Positions 1-8,101 are shown, numbered from the stretch's first letter. The stretch: 24,309 bases of DNA from Flavobacteriales bacterium (GCA_947496835.1 CANMFV010000001.1:1-24309); one strand, 5' to 3'. Numbers and translations are program-made. The notes: generated from the letters alone by a model not told the origin.

Positions 1-286
1 ACGTGGTATGAGCACAGGTCTTAATCGAATACGTTCCAGATGCTGTATACGTATGAGCAGCATGTCCATCAGTTGTCTCTACTACCGTAGAATCGTTGTT
101 GTGATAAAATGTAACGGTGTAGAAATTTGCGTTTTCCGCTGTAGCGTGTAGGTCAACCAAACCACCTGTCGTTGTGATGGATGTCACCAAATTAGTTGGT
201 AAAGTAACAGCTGGAGGTTTGTTTTTATCGCAGCCTGCAAGTCCAGCAAAAACGAAAATAATTAGGTGATGAATGCTCATAATCAT
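1..286 (-). CDS. Lipoprotein with PKD-like N-terminal domain, partial (cut by left edge)
   Basis: I translated this by hand: about 95 codons read leftward from an ATG at 286 and run off the window. The N-terminus is hydrophobic and ends in the lipobox LAGC followed by DKNK, so it should be an exported lipoprotein. The next roughly 75 residues are Thr/Val rich and hold a PKD-like pattern ending HTYTASGTYSIK, similar to the YAGTYTVKL segment of the upstream neighbour. An in-frame ATG at 280 is an alternative start. The start lies 4 nt after the stop of the PKD lipoprotein gene, so it is probably the fourth gene of the susCD operon. In flavobacterial glycan loci this slot is often a surface glycan-binding protein or a glycoside hydrolase (for example GH16) carried behind a PKD domain. 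Nothing catalytic is visible here, so the function is open. Confidence 0.7.
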   Translation of the reverse strand, partial: MIMSIHHLIIFVFAGLAGCDKNKPPAVTLPTNLVTSITTTGGLVDLHATAENANFYTVTFYHNNDSTVVETTDGHAAHTYTASGTYSIKTCAHTT

Positions 287-290
287 TATT

Positions 291-1142
291 TTATTCAGTT
301 TTCAGGCGAAGATACCAATTGAAACCGCCTGCGTGATGTTTGTACTGTAAAGATAGGGTGGAGTCAGTGATATCCAATATTTTATAGGTATTTACTCCGG
401 TATAAAATCCAATGAAAGCATTATTGGAAATGGTGATCGTTGTATCAGCATTTTCAAGTAGTGTCCAAGACTCGTCTATTTGATCAGCATATGGAGCAGT
501 GTAATCAAGAAGGTTTTGAAAAGAACCTGGGAAATTAGCAGATAATGTGTTGTGTACATACACATCACCATTATTGATCATGTCGAATTTGAAGCCGTTT
601 AAGTGGAAAACGTATTTATCTCCGTACAATCCTACGCCGGATTTGTCTAATCCACCTGCGGACCACCATTCAGGAACATCACCTAATGGACTCGCTGGAT
701 CAGGACCAACACCCATGTGTCCATCAGCAGTAGAATCAATGACCCACGTTTTGAAACCAGGCCCATTAACTCCTCCAGTTAACATGATGAAAATAGGATT
801 ATTCAAAAGTCCAAGATTATCTTGTGCAATGGTAATATCTTGCGTAGAGCTTTTGCTACCACCTGAAGAAAACACCGTTAATTTTACCGTATATGTCCCT
901 GCATATGGATAGGGAGAACTAACGGAAGCACCTTTAGCTTTTGTACCATTTCCAAAATCCCAAAGACATTGAATATTTGGATTATTTGCCGTAAACTCAA
1001 TGATGTTTGCATTACTCGCAGAAGCAGAATAAGTAAAAGCTGCATCTGCATCAGTAGGTGCTGCACCTAATTGCGGATTGTCTTTTTTACAAGCAAAAAG
1101 TAATGTTAAAATGCTTGCTGAAAATAGTAGTTTCATTTTCAT
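291..1142 (-). CDS. PKD-domain lipoprotein of a SusCD locus (putative surface glycan-binding protein)
   Basis: A protein of 283 residues. The start at 1142 was chosen because it puts a short basic and hydrophobic leader directly before the lipobox LLFAC (Cys18); the longer reading frame to 1178 would overlap susD and has a poor leader. After the lipid Cys come KKDN, an acidic/basic segment like the surface-export signal of Bacteroidota lipoproteins. Residues about 33-106 form a PKD domain, with WDFGNG at 61-66 and YAGTYTVKLTV at 80-90. Residues 120-283 are a beta-rich domain full of Trp and Tyr (WVIDS, PEWWSAGG, GFNWYLRLK), of a kind seen next to SusD in laminarin-type loci. It starts 11 nt after the susD stop and so is co-transcribed. 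Glycan binding at the cell surface is inferred from context; no enzyme motif is visible. Confidence 0.8.
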   Translation of the reverse strand: MKMKLLFSASILTLLFACKKDNPQLGAAPTDADAAFTYSASASNANIIEFTANNPNIQCLWDFGNGTKAKGASVSSPYPYAGTYTVKLTVFSSGGSKSSTQDITIAQDNLGLLNNPIFIMLTGGVNGPGFKTWVIDSTADGHMGVGPDPASPLGDVPEWWSAGGLDKSGVGLYGDKYVFHLNGFKFDMINNGDVYVHNTLSANFPGSFQNLLDYTAPYADQIDESWTLLENADTTITISNNAFIGFYTGVNTYKILDITDSTLSLQYKHHAGGFNWYLRLKTE

Positions 1143-1153
1143 ATTTCTAAATT

Positions 1154-2623
1154 TTAGTAACCTGGGTTTTGTGACCAATTACCACCTGTTAAATCAATTT
1201 CAACTTGAGGAATTGGGAATAATTCGTGTTTACCTGTAATGAAGCCATCAATGTAGGTAGCTGCCTGTCCTGTTCTAACGAGGTCAAAAAAGCGTAGTCC
1301 TTCTCCAGATAGTTCATAGCGACGTTCTCTGTAAATAACATCAATTGAATTTACAGGAATTCCAGGAACACCAGCACGGCCTCTCACTTGATTTACTAAT
1401 TGCTGTGCTGTAGATGATTGTCCAAGTCGGTAATGAGCCTCAGCCGCCATTAAAAGCACATCTGCATAGCGCATAACACGGTAATTTACTGGACTTGTCA
1501 AATCGTTGTCGGGCAAACCGATTTCACCTTGACGTTTGATGTATTTGTTGTTGTAGAAACCTGTATGTCCACCAGCACCAATTGCATACGTAATAGATGC
1601 TGGATTTGGTTGCGTTGCGATGAAAGCATCGATGTCTAAAACAGTAGCAGCACGACGTCCGTCAATGCTACTAAACGCATCGTATAATTCTTGCGTTGGT
1701 AAGTTGTAGCTGTTTCCGTCTCCATAAACTGGACCATTGTATTGACGAATCCCTTGGAATCCAACAGCTGCGTTACCTTCCAGGCAAATTAAACACCCGT
1801 AACTTCCGCCTTCTAAACCAGAGTATTGTACGTCAAATACTGTCTCTGCATTGTTTTCATTTGCAACAGAAAACAAGTCTACGTAACTTGGAGTTAGGCT
1901 GTAACTTCCGCTTGCAATGACTTCGTCAAACGTTGCTGCAGCTTCTGTAAATTTATTTTGGTAGAGGTATACTTTTCCAAGGAAAGACAAAGCTGCACCT
2001 TTTGTTGCTCTCCCTTTTTGACTTGCAACAGAGTTCAATACGGCAGATGCTTCTTGTAAATCTTTTTCGATTTGAGCATATACTTCCGATTTAGGTGAAC
2101 GTTCAATTTGAAGTGCTTCTTCAATACCGATTCTTCTGTCGATGATTAATGGAACATCTCCAAAGTATTTCACTAATTCAAAGTAGTAGTATGCGCGAAG
2201 AAATTTCGCTTCGGCGAGGATGTGTGCTTTTCCTGGAAAATCGATGTTGTCTTTGTTTTCTAGGATGTAGTTTGCACGTGTTAAACCAGTGTAATTCCAA
2301 CGAAAAACGTTTCTAAGTTCAACGTTCACTCCGCCGTGTGTCATGTTATCGATCTGATGTAGTCCAGGCGAATCATTGACGCTTTCACCACCTGCGATAG
2401 CATTATCCGAAGCAATTTCTCCAATCCACATGGTTAAGAAGGATGCTTGCAGCATGTCATATGCACCGGTTAATGCGCGGTCATAATCTTCCGGAGTTTT
2501 AAAGAAATTCTCCACATCTTGTGTGTACGGAGGGTCAACAGAAAGGAACTTGTCACACGCTGTTTGTGAAAGCGACAGGATAACTAGTCCTGTAATGATT
2601 AGTGATTTTTGAATTAGTCTCAT
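1154..2623 (-). CDS. SusD/RagB-family outer-membrane nutrient-binding lipoprotein
   Basis: A protein of 489 residues, normal for the family. It has a signal peptide with lipobox SQTAC (Cys23), followed by the typical DKFLSVDPP start of mature SusD proteins. The N-terminal helical region includes AEAKFLRAYYYFELVKYFGDVPL, a TPR-like SusD hallmark, shown here only to identify the segment near residues 138-160. The C-terminal part has the family signature of residues around 380-460: YRVMRYADVLLMAAEA, then QLVNQVRGRAGV and ERRYELSGEGLRFFDLVR. SusD caps the SusC channel at the cell surface and binds oligosaccharide before import. The start lies only 3 nt after the susC stop, and the pair is certainly one transcription unit. 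Specificity cannot be read from the sequence; the neighbouring PKD lipoprotein and the sugar transporter suggest a hexose-based glycan. Confidence 0.96.
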   Translation of the reverse strand: MRLIQKSLIITGLVILSLSQTACDKFLSVDPPYTQDVENFFKTPEDYDRALTGAYDMLQASFLTMWIGEIASDNAIAGGESVNDSPGLHQIDNMTHGGVNVELRNVFRWNYTGLTRANYILENKDNIDFPGKAHILAEAKFLRAYYYFELVKYFGDVPLIIDRRIGIEEALQIERSPKSEVYAQIEKDLQEASAVLNSVASQKGRATKGAALSFLGKVYLYQNKFTEAAATFDEVIASGSYSLTPSYVDLFSVANENNAETVFDVQYSGLEGGSYGCLICLEGNAAVGFQGIRQYNGPVYGDGNSYNLPTQELYDAFSSIDGRRAATVLDIDAFIATQPNPASITYAIGAGGHTGFYNNKYIKRQGEIGLPDNDLTSPVNYRVMRYADVLLMAAEAHYRLGQSSTAQQLVNQVRGRAGVPGIPVNSIDVIYRERRYELSGEGLRFFDLVRTGQAATYIDGFITGKHELFPIPQVEIDLTGGNWSQNPGY

Positions 2624-2626
2624 CGT

Positions 2627-5600
2627 TTAGAATTTTAATTGAATACCACCCATGAATGTTTTTGCTTGCGGATAAAATCCGTAGTCTACTCCTGCAGAAA
2701 GCGCACCTGATGAACCTAGGTCTGGGTCGAATCCTTGGTAACGCGTCAAAGTAAACAGATTATTAGCAGATAAATAGATGCGGAATGAATCCACTTTGAT
2801 TTTCTTTAATTTGGCTGTAGAGAAACTGTAACCAAGTTGAACGTTTTTCAGGCGAGCAAATGATCCATCTTCTACGTAGTAAGAAGAGAACAAATTATTG
2901 CGTGTAGCCTCTGTTGTGACACGTGGATTTTCATTTGTAGATCCTTCTCCTGTCCAGCGGTCAACCATGTATCCTAATTGATTAGCGTATGGTTGTTGGC
3001 GCTCGTAGTTACGAATGATTTCTTGTCCGATTGCTGAATAAAGCATCCCTGAAAGGTCAAACGCTTTGTAGCGAACGTTGAAAGAGAATCCGAAAGTGAA
3101 GTCTGGAATGGCAGATCCCAAATACGTTTTGTCGGAATCATTGTTGAAGTTAATGACGCCATCACCGTTTTGATCAACAAAGATTAAGTCACCCGGTTTC
3201 GCTCCGTCTTGCACAACGGGCGAGGCATCAATTTGCTCTTGTGTTTGGTAGATTCCAGCTGTTTCGTACCCAAAGAAATATCCGATTTCGTATCCTTCTT
3301 GAAAACGAGTCGCGATATCACCACCCACACTAAATCCAGCTCCTGGAATGTAATCTATACCATCAGGTACTTTTGTAACTTTGTTTGCAATGGTTGTAAC
3401 GTTAAAATTCAAATCAGTGGAGAAATCTTTTTTCTTACGGAAATGGTAGGCAAATTCTAATTCGAGTCCTTTATTAGAAACATTTCCTGCGTTGATTACG
3501 GGAGGATATCCACCGGGCCCATAAGACCCAATGATCCCTGTTACGTCTGGTTGGAACAGTAAGTCAAATGTATTTTTGATAAAATAATTGGTCGTGAAGT
3601 CTAAATTTTTCCAGAATGTAAAGTCAGCACCGATGTTCAATTGACGCGTCGTTTCCCATTTCAAATCTGGGTTAGATGGACGTCCAATCGCAACTCCTTG
3701 GGTGATAACATCGTCGAAAACGTAAACTCCTTCTCCGTTTAATAGTCCACGGTAGGCGAAGTTAGGAATTTGGTCATTCCCAGAAACACCGTAGCTAATG
3801 CGAAGTTTCGCGTAGTCGATGAACTTCACTTTAAAGAATGATTCTTCAGACATTAACCAACCTGCCGATGCTGTAGGAAAGATACCATAGCGACTATTTG
3901 GACCGAATTTGCTTGAACCATCGCGTCTAACGATTCCAGAGAACATGTATTTTTCTTTATAACTATATTCTGCGCGCAAGAACGAGGAAACTAGGCGTTC
4001 TGTAAACTCCCAAGACCCTACATTGTTTAAGTACCCGCCTTGTGCTGTGTTAGCTGAAATATCTGCGAATTCAACGGAATTATTTGGAATACCGAATGCA
4101 GTTCCGTTGATGGAACTTCCTTCTCTTTGGAAGATGGAAATACCAGCTGTACCTTTGATTTTGTGCACTTCTGCAAATGTTTTTTCGTAGTTTAAGAAAC
4201 TTTCATACGTTAGGTCAACGAATGTTGAGCGCTCTTCATATACAGCAGCTCCGCGTTCGATTTCTACTCCTGGCGCAAGTTCTACAGTTGGTGATTCAAG
4301 GTCGTCGTTAAGCGCTGTGTTCGCATATTTCCCGTCTCCGTACCAAACGAGCGGAGAGAATACTTTACCGTCTACGAAAGCTACATTGTAGTTGAATCGA
4401 TTTGTAAAGGATAAATGTTCATTAAATTCATATACAAACTCCTCTTTTCCAACAATTTTGTTTGCTTTGTTCCAGTTGTATTGGTTTTGCATTTGTGCAA
4501 TTGGATTAATGATATCACTCACTTCTTCCATGTAAGAGAATTGACCATTTGGTTTACGAATGGGAACTGTCGGAAATGCATTAATGGTATTGTATAATAC
4601 AGAACCGATTCCATTTTCTGGTAATGTGCTGCGTGAATCGTTGGAATAAAGTAAAACGGAGTTTAATTTCAGTTTTGTGGACATGTCTGTACTGAAATTC
4701 AAACGTGCGTTGTAACGAGAGAAATTCGATTTAGGACCACCAACGATACCATCTTGATTAAAGTATCCTAAAGCGATGGAATAACGTGTATTCAATGTTC
4801 CTCCACTGATGCTTAAGTTGTGGCTTTGAATTGGCGCAGTTTGAAAGACAGAATCTTGCCATGGTGTACCAACACCCAGATTAGTATTGTTAAAAGGCAT
4901 GTTTTGTCCGCCCATTGCAAACATCTCATTTTTAATGACTGCATATTCTTCAGCAGTTAATAAGTCAAGTTTTCTTGACGTTTGTTGTTGTCCCCAAAAA
5001 GCATTGTATTCCACTTGAGGTTTGCTATTGATGTTTCCTTTTTTCGTTTCAACGATGATCACCCCATTTGCTGCTCGAACACCGTAAATACCTGCAGTTG
5101 CATCTTTTAGAACGTTAATTGATTTGATGTCAGATGGATTCAAGGCATTCAATCCTTCAGAATCATACACAACTCCATCCACCAAAATTAATGGGTCATT
5201 ATCACCAAACGTAGATAAACCACGAATTCGAATATTCGAAGAACCACCTGGCGAACCAGAGTTTGTTGCGATGTTTACCCCGGCAACTTGTCCTTGTAAA
5301 GCTTGGTCAACTCGAGCTACGCTCATTTTTTCAATGTTTTCACCGTTTACTTTGGATGTAGCACCGGTTACTTCTTTGCTTTTGGCCGTTCCATATCCAA
5401 CGACAACCTCTTGTTGGTTGTTTATGAGTTCGACAAGAACGATATCTAGTGTATTTCGTCCATCTATTTTTACTTCCTGTTTTTCAAAACCAATTAAGTT
5501 AAACAAGAGGATAGAATTGGAGGCATCACTCACTTTTATGCGGTAAAATCCAGTTCCATCAGTTGTTACACCGGTTGTAACTCCTTTGACCTGAACTTTA

Positions 5601-5719
5601 ACAAACGGTAATCCGACGTTTAGTTCGCTTTTTACGAATCCAGCGACCGTCATTTCTTGAGAAAATGCAAGTCCACTTACTCCAATAAATAGCAGTTGAA
5701 TGAATAGTTTTTTAATCAT
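2627..5719 (-). CDS. SusC/RagA-family TonB-dependent outer-membrane transporter
   Basis: A protein of 1030 residues. A Sec signal peptide (residues 1-20, ending GLAFS) is followed by a carboxypeptidase-D-regulatory-like beta-sandwich at about 22-97, a TonB-box-like EVVVGYG at 104-110, and the plug domain at about 115-228. The plug carries SusC hallmarks: RIRGLSTFGDNDPLILVDG and SDIKSINVLKDATAGIYG, then ANGVIIVETKKG. The rest is the 22-strand barrel, ending in a terminal Phe (GGIQLKF), as expected for BamA-inserted proteins. No extra STN anti-sigma signalling domain is present, which fits control by the cytoplasmic regulator upstream rather than by an ECF sigma/anti-sigma pair. It is the first gene of the susCD operon, preceded by a terminator and a palindromic operator candidate at 5760-5780. 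It imports oligosaccharides into the periplasm using TonB energy. Confidence 0.96.
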   Translation of the reverse strand: MIKKLFIQLLFIGVSGLAFSQEMTVAGFVKSELNVGLPFVKVQVKGVTTGVTTDGTGFYRIKVSDASNSILLFNLIGFEKQEVKIDGRNTLDIVLVELINNQQEVVVGYGTAKSKEVTGATSKVNGENIEKMSVARVDQALQGQVAGVNIATNSGSPGGSSNIRIRGLSTFGDNDPLILVDGVVYDSEGLNALNPSDIKSINVLKDATAGIYGVRAANGVIIVETKKGNINSKPQVEYNAFWGQQQTSRKLDLLTAEEYAVIKNEMFAMGGQNMPFNNTNLGVGTPWQDSVFQTAPIQSHNLSISGGTLNTRYSIALGYFNQDGIVGGPKSNFSRYNARLNFSTDMSTKLKLNSVLLYSNDSRSTLPENGIGSVLYNTINAFPTVPIRKPNGQFSYMEEVSDIINPIAQMQNQYNWNKANKIVGKEEFVYEFNEHLSFTNRFNYNVAFVDGKVFSPLVWYGDGKYANTALNDDLESPTVELAPGVEIERGAAVYEERSTFVDLTYESFLNYEKTFAEVHKIKGTAGISIFQREGSSINGTAFGIPNNSVEFADISANTAQGGYLNNVGSWEFTERLVSSFLRAEYSYKEKYMFSGIVRRDGSSKFGPNSRYGIFPTASAGWLMSEESFFKVKFIDYAKLRISYGVSGNDQIPNFAYRGLLNGEGVYVFDDVITQGVAIGRPSNPDLKWETTRQLNIGADFTFWKNLDFTTNYFIKNTFDLLFQPDVTGIIGSYGPGGYPPVINAGNVSNKGLELEFAYHFRKKKDFSTDLNFNVTTIANKVTKVPDGIDYIPGAGFSVGGDIATRFQEGYEIGYFFGYETAGIYQTQEQIDASPVVQDGAKPGDLIFVDQNGDGVINFNNDSDKTYLGSAIPDFTFGFSFNVRYKAFDLSGMLYSAIGQEIIRNYERQQPYANQLGYMVDRWTGEGSTNENPRVTTEATRNNLFSSYYVEDGSFARLKNVQLGYSFSTAKLKKIKVDSFRIYLSANNLFTLTRYQGFDPDLGSSGALSAGVDYGFYPQAKTFMGGIQLKF

Positions 5720-5759
5720 TTTAGCTTAGTTAGTTTCGTAAATATAAAAATATTATCAA

Positions 5760-5780
5760 TTATTGTAAAAAGAACAATAA
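5760..5780. promoter_or_regulatory. Palindromic operator candidate A, upstream of susC
   Basis: Perfect inverted repeat TTATTGT, 7-nt spacer, ACAATAA, 41 nt upstream of the susC start codon. The same arms and the same spacer length occur before the MFS transporter gene (8077-8101). On the minus strand an AT-rich stretch with a weak TAnnTTTG-like box (TATATTTA) lies between this site and the ATG. A repressor here would be well placed to overlap the -33 region. The Nudix/winged-helix regulator encoded next door is the obvious candidate binder; this is inference. Confidence 0.65.
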
Positions 5781-5805
5781 CTTTTTTTTAAATCTCTACT
5801 CCAAA

Positions 5806-5830
5806 AAAAAAGAGGCCGGAGCCTCTTTTA
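5806..5830 (-). terminator. Rho-independent terminator of the transporter-regulator operon
   Basis: A perfect 9-bp stem (AAAAGAGGC at 5808-5816 with GCCTCTTTT at 5821-5829) encloses the loop CGGA. Read on the minus strand, the hairpin is followed by a run of T, so it should stop transcription coming from the regulator gene before it enters susC. This separates the MFS-regulator unit from the susCD unit and implies that susC has its own promoter within roughly 85 nt. A T-run also follows the stem weakly on plus, but no plus-strand gene precedes it. Confidence 0.85.
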
Positions 5831-5888
5831 CTAAGTATTTAACCATTGACTATGCAAAATGTTCGCTAGTACATGGTAAATATATAAA

Positions 5889-5909
5889 TAATTGTACATT
5901 ATACAATAA
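5889..5909. promoter_or_regulatory. Palindromic operator candidate B, between regulator stop and terminator
   Basis: TAATTGT, 7-nt spacer, ACAATAA: the same pattern as the sites at 5760-5780 and 8077-8101 with one mismatch in the left arm. It lies 16 nt beyond the regulator stop codon, on the far side of the terminator from susC, with its centre about 129 bp from that of site A. It could be an auxiliary site used for looping or cooperative binding, or a chance match in AT-rich DNA. Confidence 0.45.
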
Positions 5910-5925
5910 GTATTTATTTTATTTT

Positions 5926-6627
5926 TTACATTTTGAAAGTGTATCGATTTTGTTCGATCCCTTCGAAGTAGGCGATTTTATCGAAGGAGAAAAGTTTTGC
6001 TGGACGATGTTTAACATTTTGTTGTTTTTCATCATGAGCAATCAGAGGGATGTGTTTTATTTTCTTTCTAAAATTCGCTTTGTCAAAAGCTTGTTCAAAG
6101 GCAAATTCATACAATTGTTGAAATTCATTCAGGGTAAAACGCTCTGGAAGTACATCGAAACAAATGGGTTCGTTTTGTAGTTTTAATTTGAGCATTTCAT
6201 ACGTACTTGAAAGTATGTGGTTGTGGTCAAAGGCTAAATCTGGCATGTTTTTCAGTGAAACCCATTGTACATCTCCTGCCCAAGAAGAAGCCTTTACTTC
6301 AAAATCCTCGATGCGCAATAAAGCAAAGTAGGAGATTGTGATGACGCGTCCTTGTGGGTGTCTATTGGGTTTTCCGAAGGTTTGAGATTGGTGCATCGCG
6401 ATGTTATTGAGTCCTGTTAACTCAAACAAAACCCGTTCAGCAGCTTGTTCCAAATCCTCGTCTGGATAAATCAAATCACCGGGTATCGCCCAGAGATTTT
6501 CAAATGGCTGCATGGCTCTTTTGATTAAAAGGGCTTTAATCTCACCATCTGAATAACCAAAGAGTATACAATCCACGGAAAATGCCGAGGTGAAAAAATC
6601 ATTAAAATCAATGCGATACATGCTCAC
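5926..6627 (-). CDS. Nudix-fold winged-helix transcriptional regulator (NrtR/AraR-like)
   Basis: A protein of 233 residues with a Nudix domain at about 15-140 and a C-terminal winged helix at about 155-233 (FTLNEFQQLYEFAF, DKANFRKKI, RPAKLFSFD). This two-domain build is the NrtR family, used in Bacteroidota to control sugar catabolism (for example the Nudix-type AraR of Bacteroides). The Nudix box, residues 51-73, is eroded. The usual Gly is Asp51, the Arg-Glu pair is Arg65-Val66, and the Glu-Glu pair is Glu69-Leu70, so hydrolase activity is unlikely and the fold probably serves as a ligand sensor. The gene starts 11 nt after the MFS stop and ends upstream of susC, with matching palindromes before both transcription units. 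It is probably a local regulator responding to a sugar or sugar phosphate; the effector is unknown. Confidence 0.9.
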   Translation of the reverse strand: MSMYRIDFNDFFTSAFSVDCILFGYSDGEIKALLIKRAMQPFENLWAIPGDLIYPDEDLEQAAERVLFELTGLNNIAMHQSQTFGKPNRHPQGRVITISYFALLRIEDFEVKASSWAGDVQWVSLKNMPDLAFDHNHILSSTYEMLKLKLQNEPICFDVLPERFTLNEFQQLYEFAFEQAFDKANFRKKIKHIPLIAHDEKQQNVKHRPAKLFSFDKIAYFEGIEQNRYTFKM

Positions 6628-6638
6628 AACAACAAAAT

Positions 6639-8063
6639 TTAATGTCCAGAAACTTTTTCTGAAGAGAAAATATCAACGCCTCTTCTTTGAAGTATTTTAC
6701 TAACACTCCAAGCAAAGAAAACAAGGTAGACAAAGCAAACAACACCAAGCCAGTAGGATTGTTGTATTCCTAAAACGTTGTCGTCAGCTAATGCGCCTTG
6801 TAGGACAGAAATGAATCCACCACCCATAATCATCATGATAAGCAGACTGGATGCCGTGTTGGTGTTTTCACCCATTCCTGCAATGGATAAAGTAAAGATA
6901 CATGGCCACAAGGTGCTACAAAATATCCCAACGGAAATAAACGCAAATACACTGATCATTCCGGAGCTAAATATTCCGATTGCTAGTGCAATAGCCCCAA
7001 GACTAGAGTAGATCATAATTTGTTTCACTGGATTTCCTGCACTTGCATAATCAGCAGCGATTAAAAGGACAACAATTCCTAAATAAGGATATAATTCATT
7101 GATGTCGTTTCCGCCAATGATGTTTGCTCCCGCAAATATTCCGAAAGCAACAAACGGAAGGATAATTCCCAATAGGGTTTTCATGGATTTACTCAAATCG
7201 AAAACTCCTGCAGCTGATGTCCAACGACCGATCATTAAACTTGCCCAATAAAGTGACACAAAAGGAGCGACTGCACCTTCACTTGTCCCCAATTTTTGTT
7301 TCATGAATTCGGGTAAATTACTAACCGTAGCTACTTCCACTCCTACGTAAAGAAAGATAGCGAGCATCCCTAACAAAACTTGGGGGTGACGAAGTGTTTC
7401 CATGATTTTTCCTGCTCCTTCTGAAGAGGACCCTTCGATGCGATCTGGAACGGAAGAAAACTTAAAGAAGATGGCGGCAATGACAAACGCGATTCCCAAA
7501 CAAATGTATGGAGTTTGTACTGCTGCCAAGTTGAGTGTTGTTTCACCTGAGGAAACCCCACCGAAAATCGCAAAAGAAACAATCACAGGTCCAATGGTTG
7601 TTCCAACATTGTTGATTCCACCGGCCATACTTAAGCGGATATTTCCTTTAGATGGATCGCCCATTTGAATTGCAAGGGGATTGGCCGCAATTTGTTGTAA
7701 AGCAAATCCAAGTCCCACAATGAATAATCCTGAAATTAACATGATAAATGAAGCATTGTTGGAAGCAGGAATAAACAATAAGGTTCCAACTGCTGAAATG
7801 ATGAGTCCTAGCGCCAATCCGTTTCTGTAGCCGATTTTATTCAAGATATCTTTTTTCAATAGTGCGGATATGGCAAAATAGAGGATAGATCCAACAGTAT
7901 ACGCAACATAAAACGCAAATGAAATCAACTGTGATTCAAATTGACTTAAGTTTAACGCTTTTTTGAAAACTGGAATTAAAATGTCGTTACTTGCCGCAAC
8001 AAATCCCCAGAAAAAGAAAATAGTGATGAGTGTACCAAAGGCACCGAAATTGGTTTTTTTCAC
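6639..8063 (-). CDS. MFS sugar transporter, FucP / glucose-galactose (FHS) family
   Basis: A protein of 474 residues with about 12 hydrophobic segments. The first helix has the FucP-family pattern FFFWGFVAASNDILIPVFK, and helix 4-5 carries NPLAIQMGDPSKGNIRLSMA then GGINNVGTTIGP, both typical of the fucose/glucose-galactose:proton symporters. It acts in the inner membrane, probably bringing in the monosaccharide released from the glycan that SusCD imports. The start is GTG at 8063: an in-frame TAA lies only six codons upstream, and no ATG precedes it, so this start is forced. It is the first gene of a two-gene unit with the Nudix regulator. The perfect palindrome at 8077-8101 lies 13 nt upstream of the start and probably gives substrate-dependent control. 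Glucose, mannose, galactose or fucose are all possible substrates. Confidence 0.9.
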   Translation of the reverse strand: MKKTNFGAFGTLITIFFFWGFVAASNDILIPVFKKALNLSQFESQLISFAFYVAYTVGSILYFAISALLKKDILNKIGYRNGLALGLIISAVGTLLFIPASNNASFIMLISGLFIVGLGFALQQIAANPLAIQMGDPSKGNIRLSMAGGINNVGTTIGPVIVSFAIFGGVSSGETTLNLAAVQTPYICLGIAFVIAAIFFKFSSVPDRIEGSSSEGAGKIMETLRHPQVLLGMLAIFLYVGVEVATVSNLPEFMKQKLGTSEGAVAPFVSLYWASLMIGRWTSAAGVFDLSKSMKTLLGIILPFVAFGIFAGANIIGGNDINELYPYLGIVVLLIAADYASAGNPVKQIMIYSSLGAIALAIGIFSSGMISVFAFISVGIFCSTLWPCIFTLSIAGMGENTNTASSLLIMMIMGGGFISVLQGALADDNVLGIQQSYWLGVVCFVYLVFFAWSVSKILQRRGVDIFSSEKVSGH

Positions 8064-8076
8064 AAATAAAGATTTA

Positions 8077-8101
8077 AATTATTGTCCAAATTACAATAAT
8101 T
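8077..8101. promoter_or_regulatory. Palindromic operator candidate C, upstream of the MFS sugar transporter
   Basis: Perfect inverted repeat with 9-bp arms, AATTATTGT and ACAATAATT, and a 7-nt spacer. It is the best copy of the pattern also found at 5760-5780 and 5889-5909. It lies 13 nt before the GTG start of the transporter, so a bound protein would block the promoter or early elongation. On the minus strand the site contains TAATTTGG, which loosely resembles a -7 box. The regulator gene is second in this operon, so binding here would make the circuit autoregulated. Confidence 0.72.

Noticed and set aside
547..912. Plus-strand open frame of 121 codons
   Set aside because: It lies wholly antisense to the PKD lipoprotein gene, whose lipobox and PKD motif are clear. 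The translation shows no recognisable domain.
5124..5546. Plus-strand open frame of 140 codons opposite susC
   Set aside because: It is antisense to the conserved plug domain of SusC, and its composition is that of a shadow frame.
5808..5829. The hairpin as a riboswitch or attenuator for susC
   Set aside because: It is a simple 9-bp stem with a 4-nt loop and a T-run on the minus strand, placed after the regulator gene. No alternative anti-terminator pairing was seen, so a plain terminator is the simpler reading.
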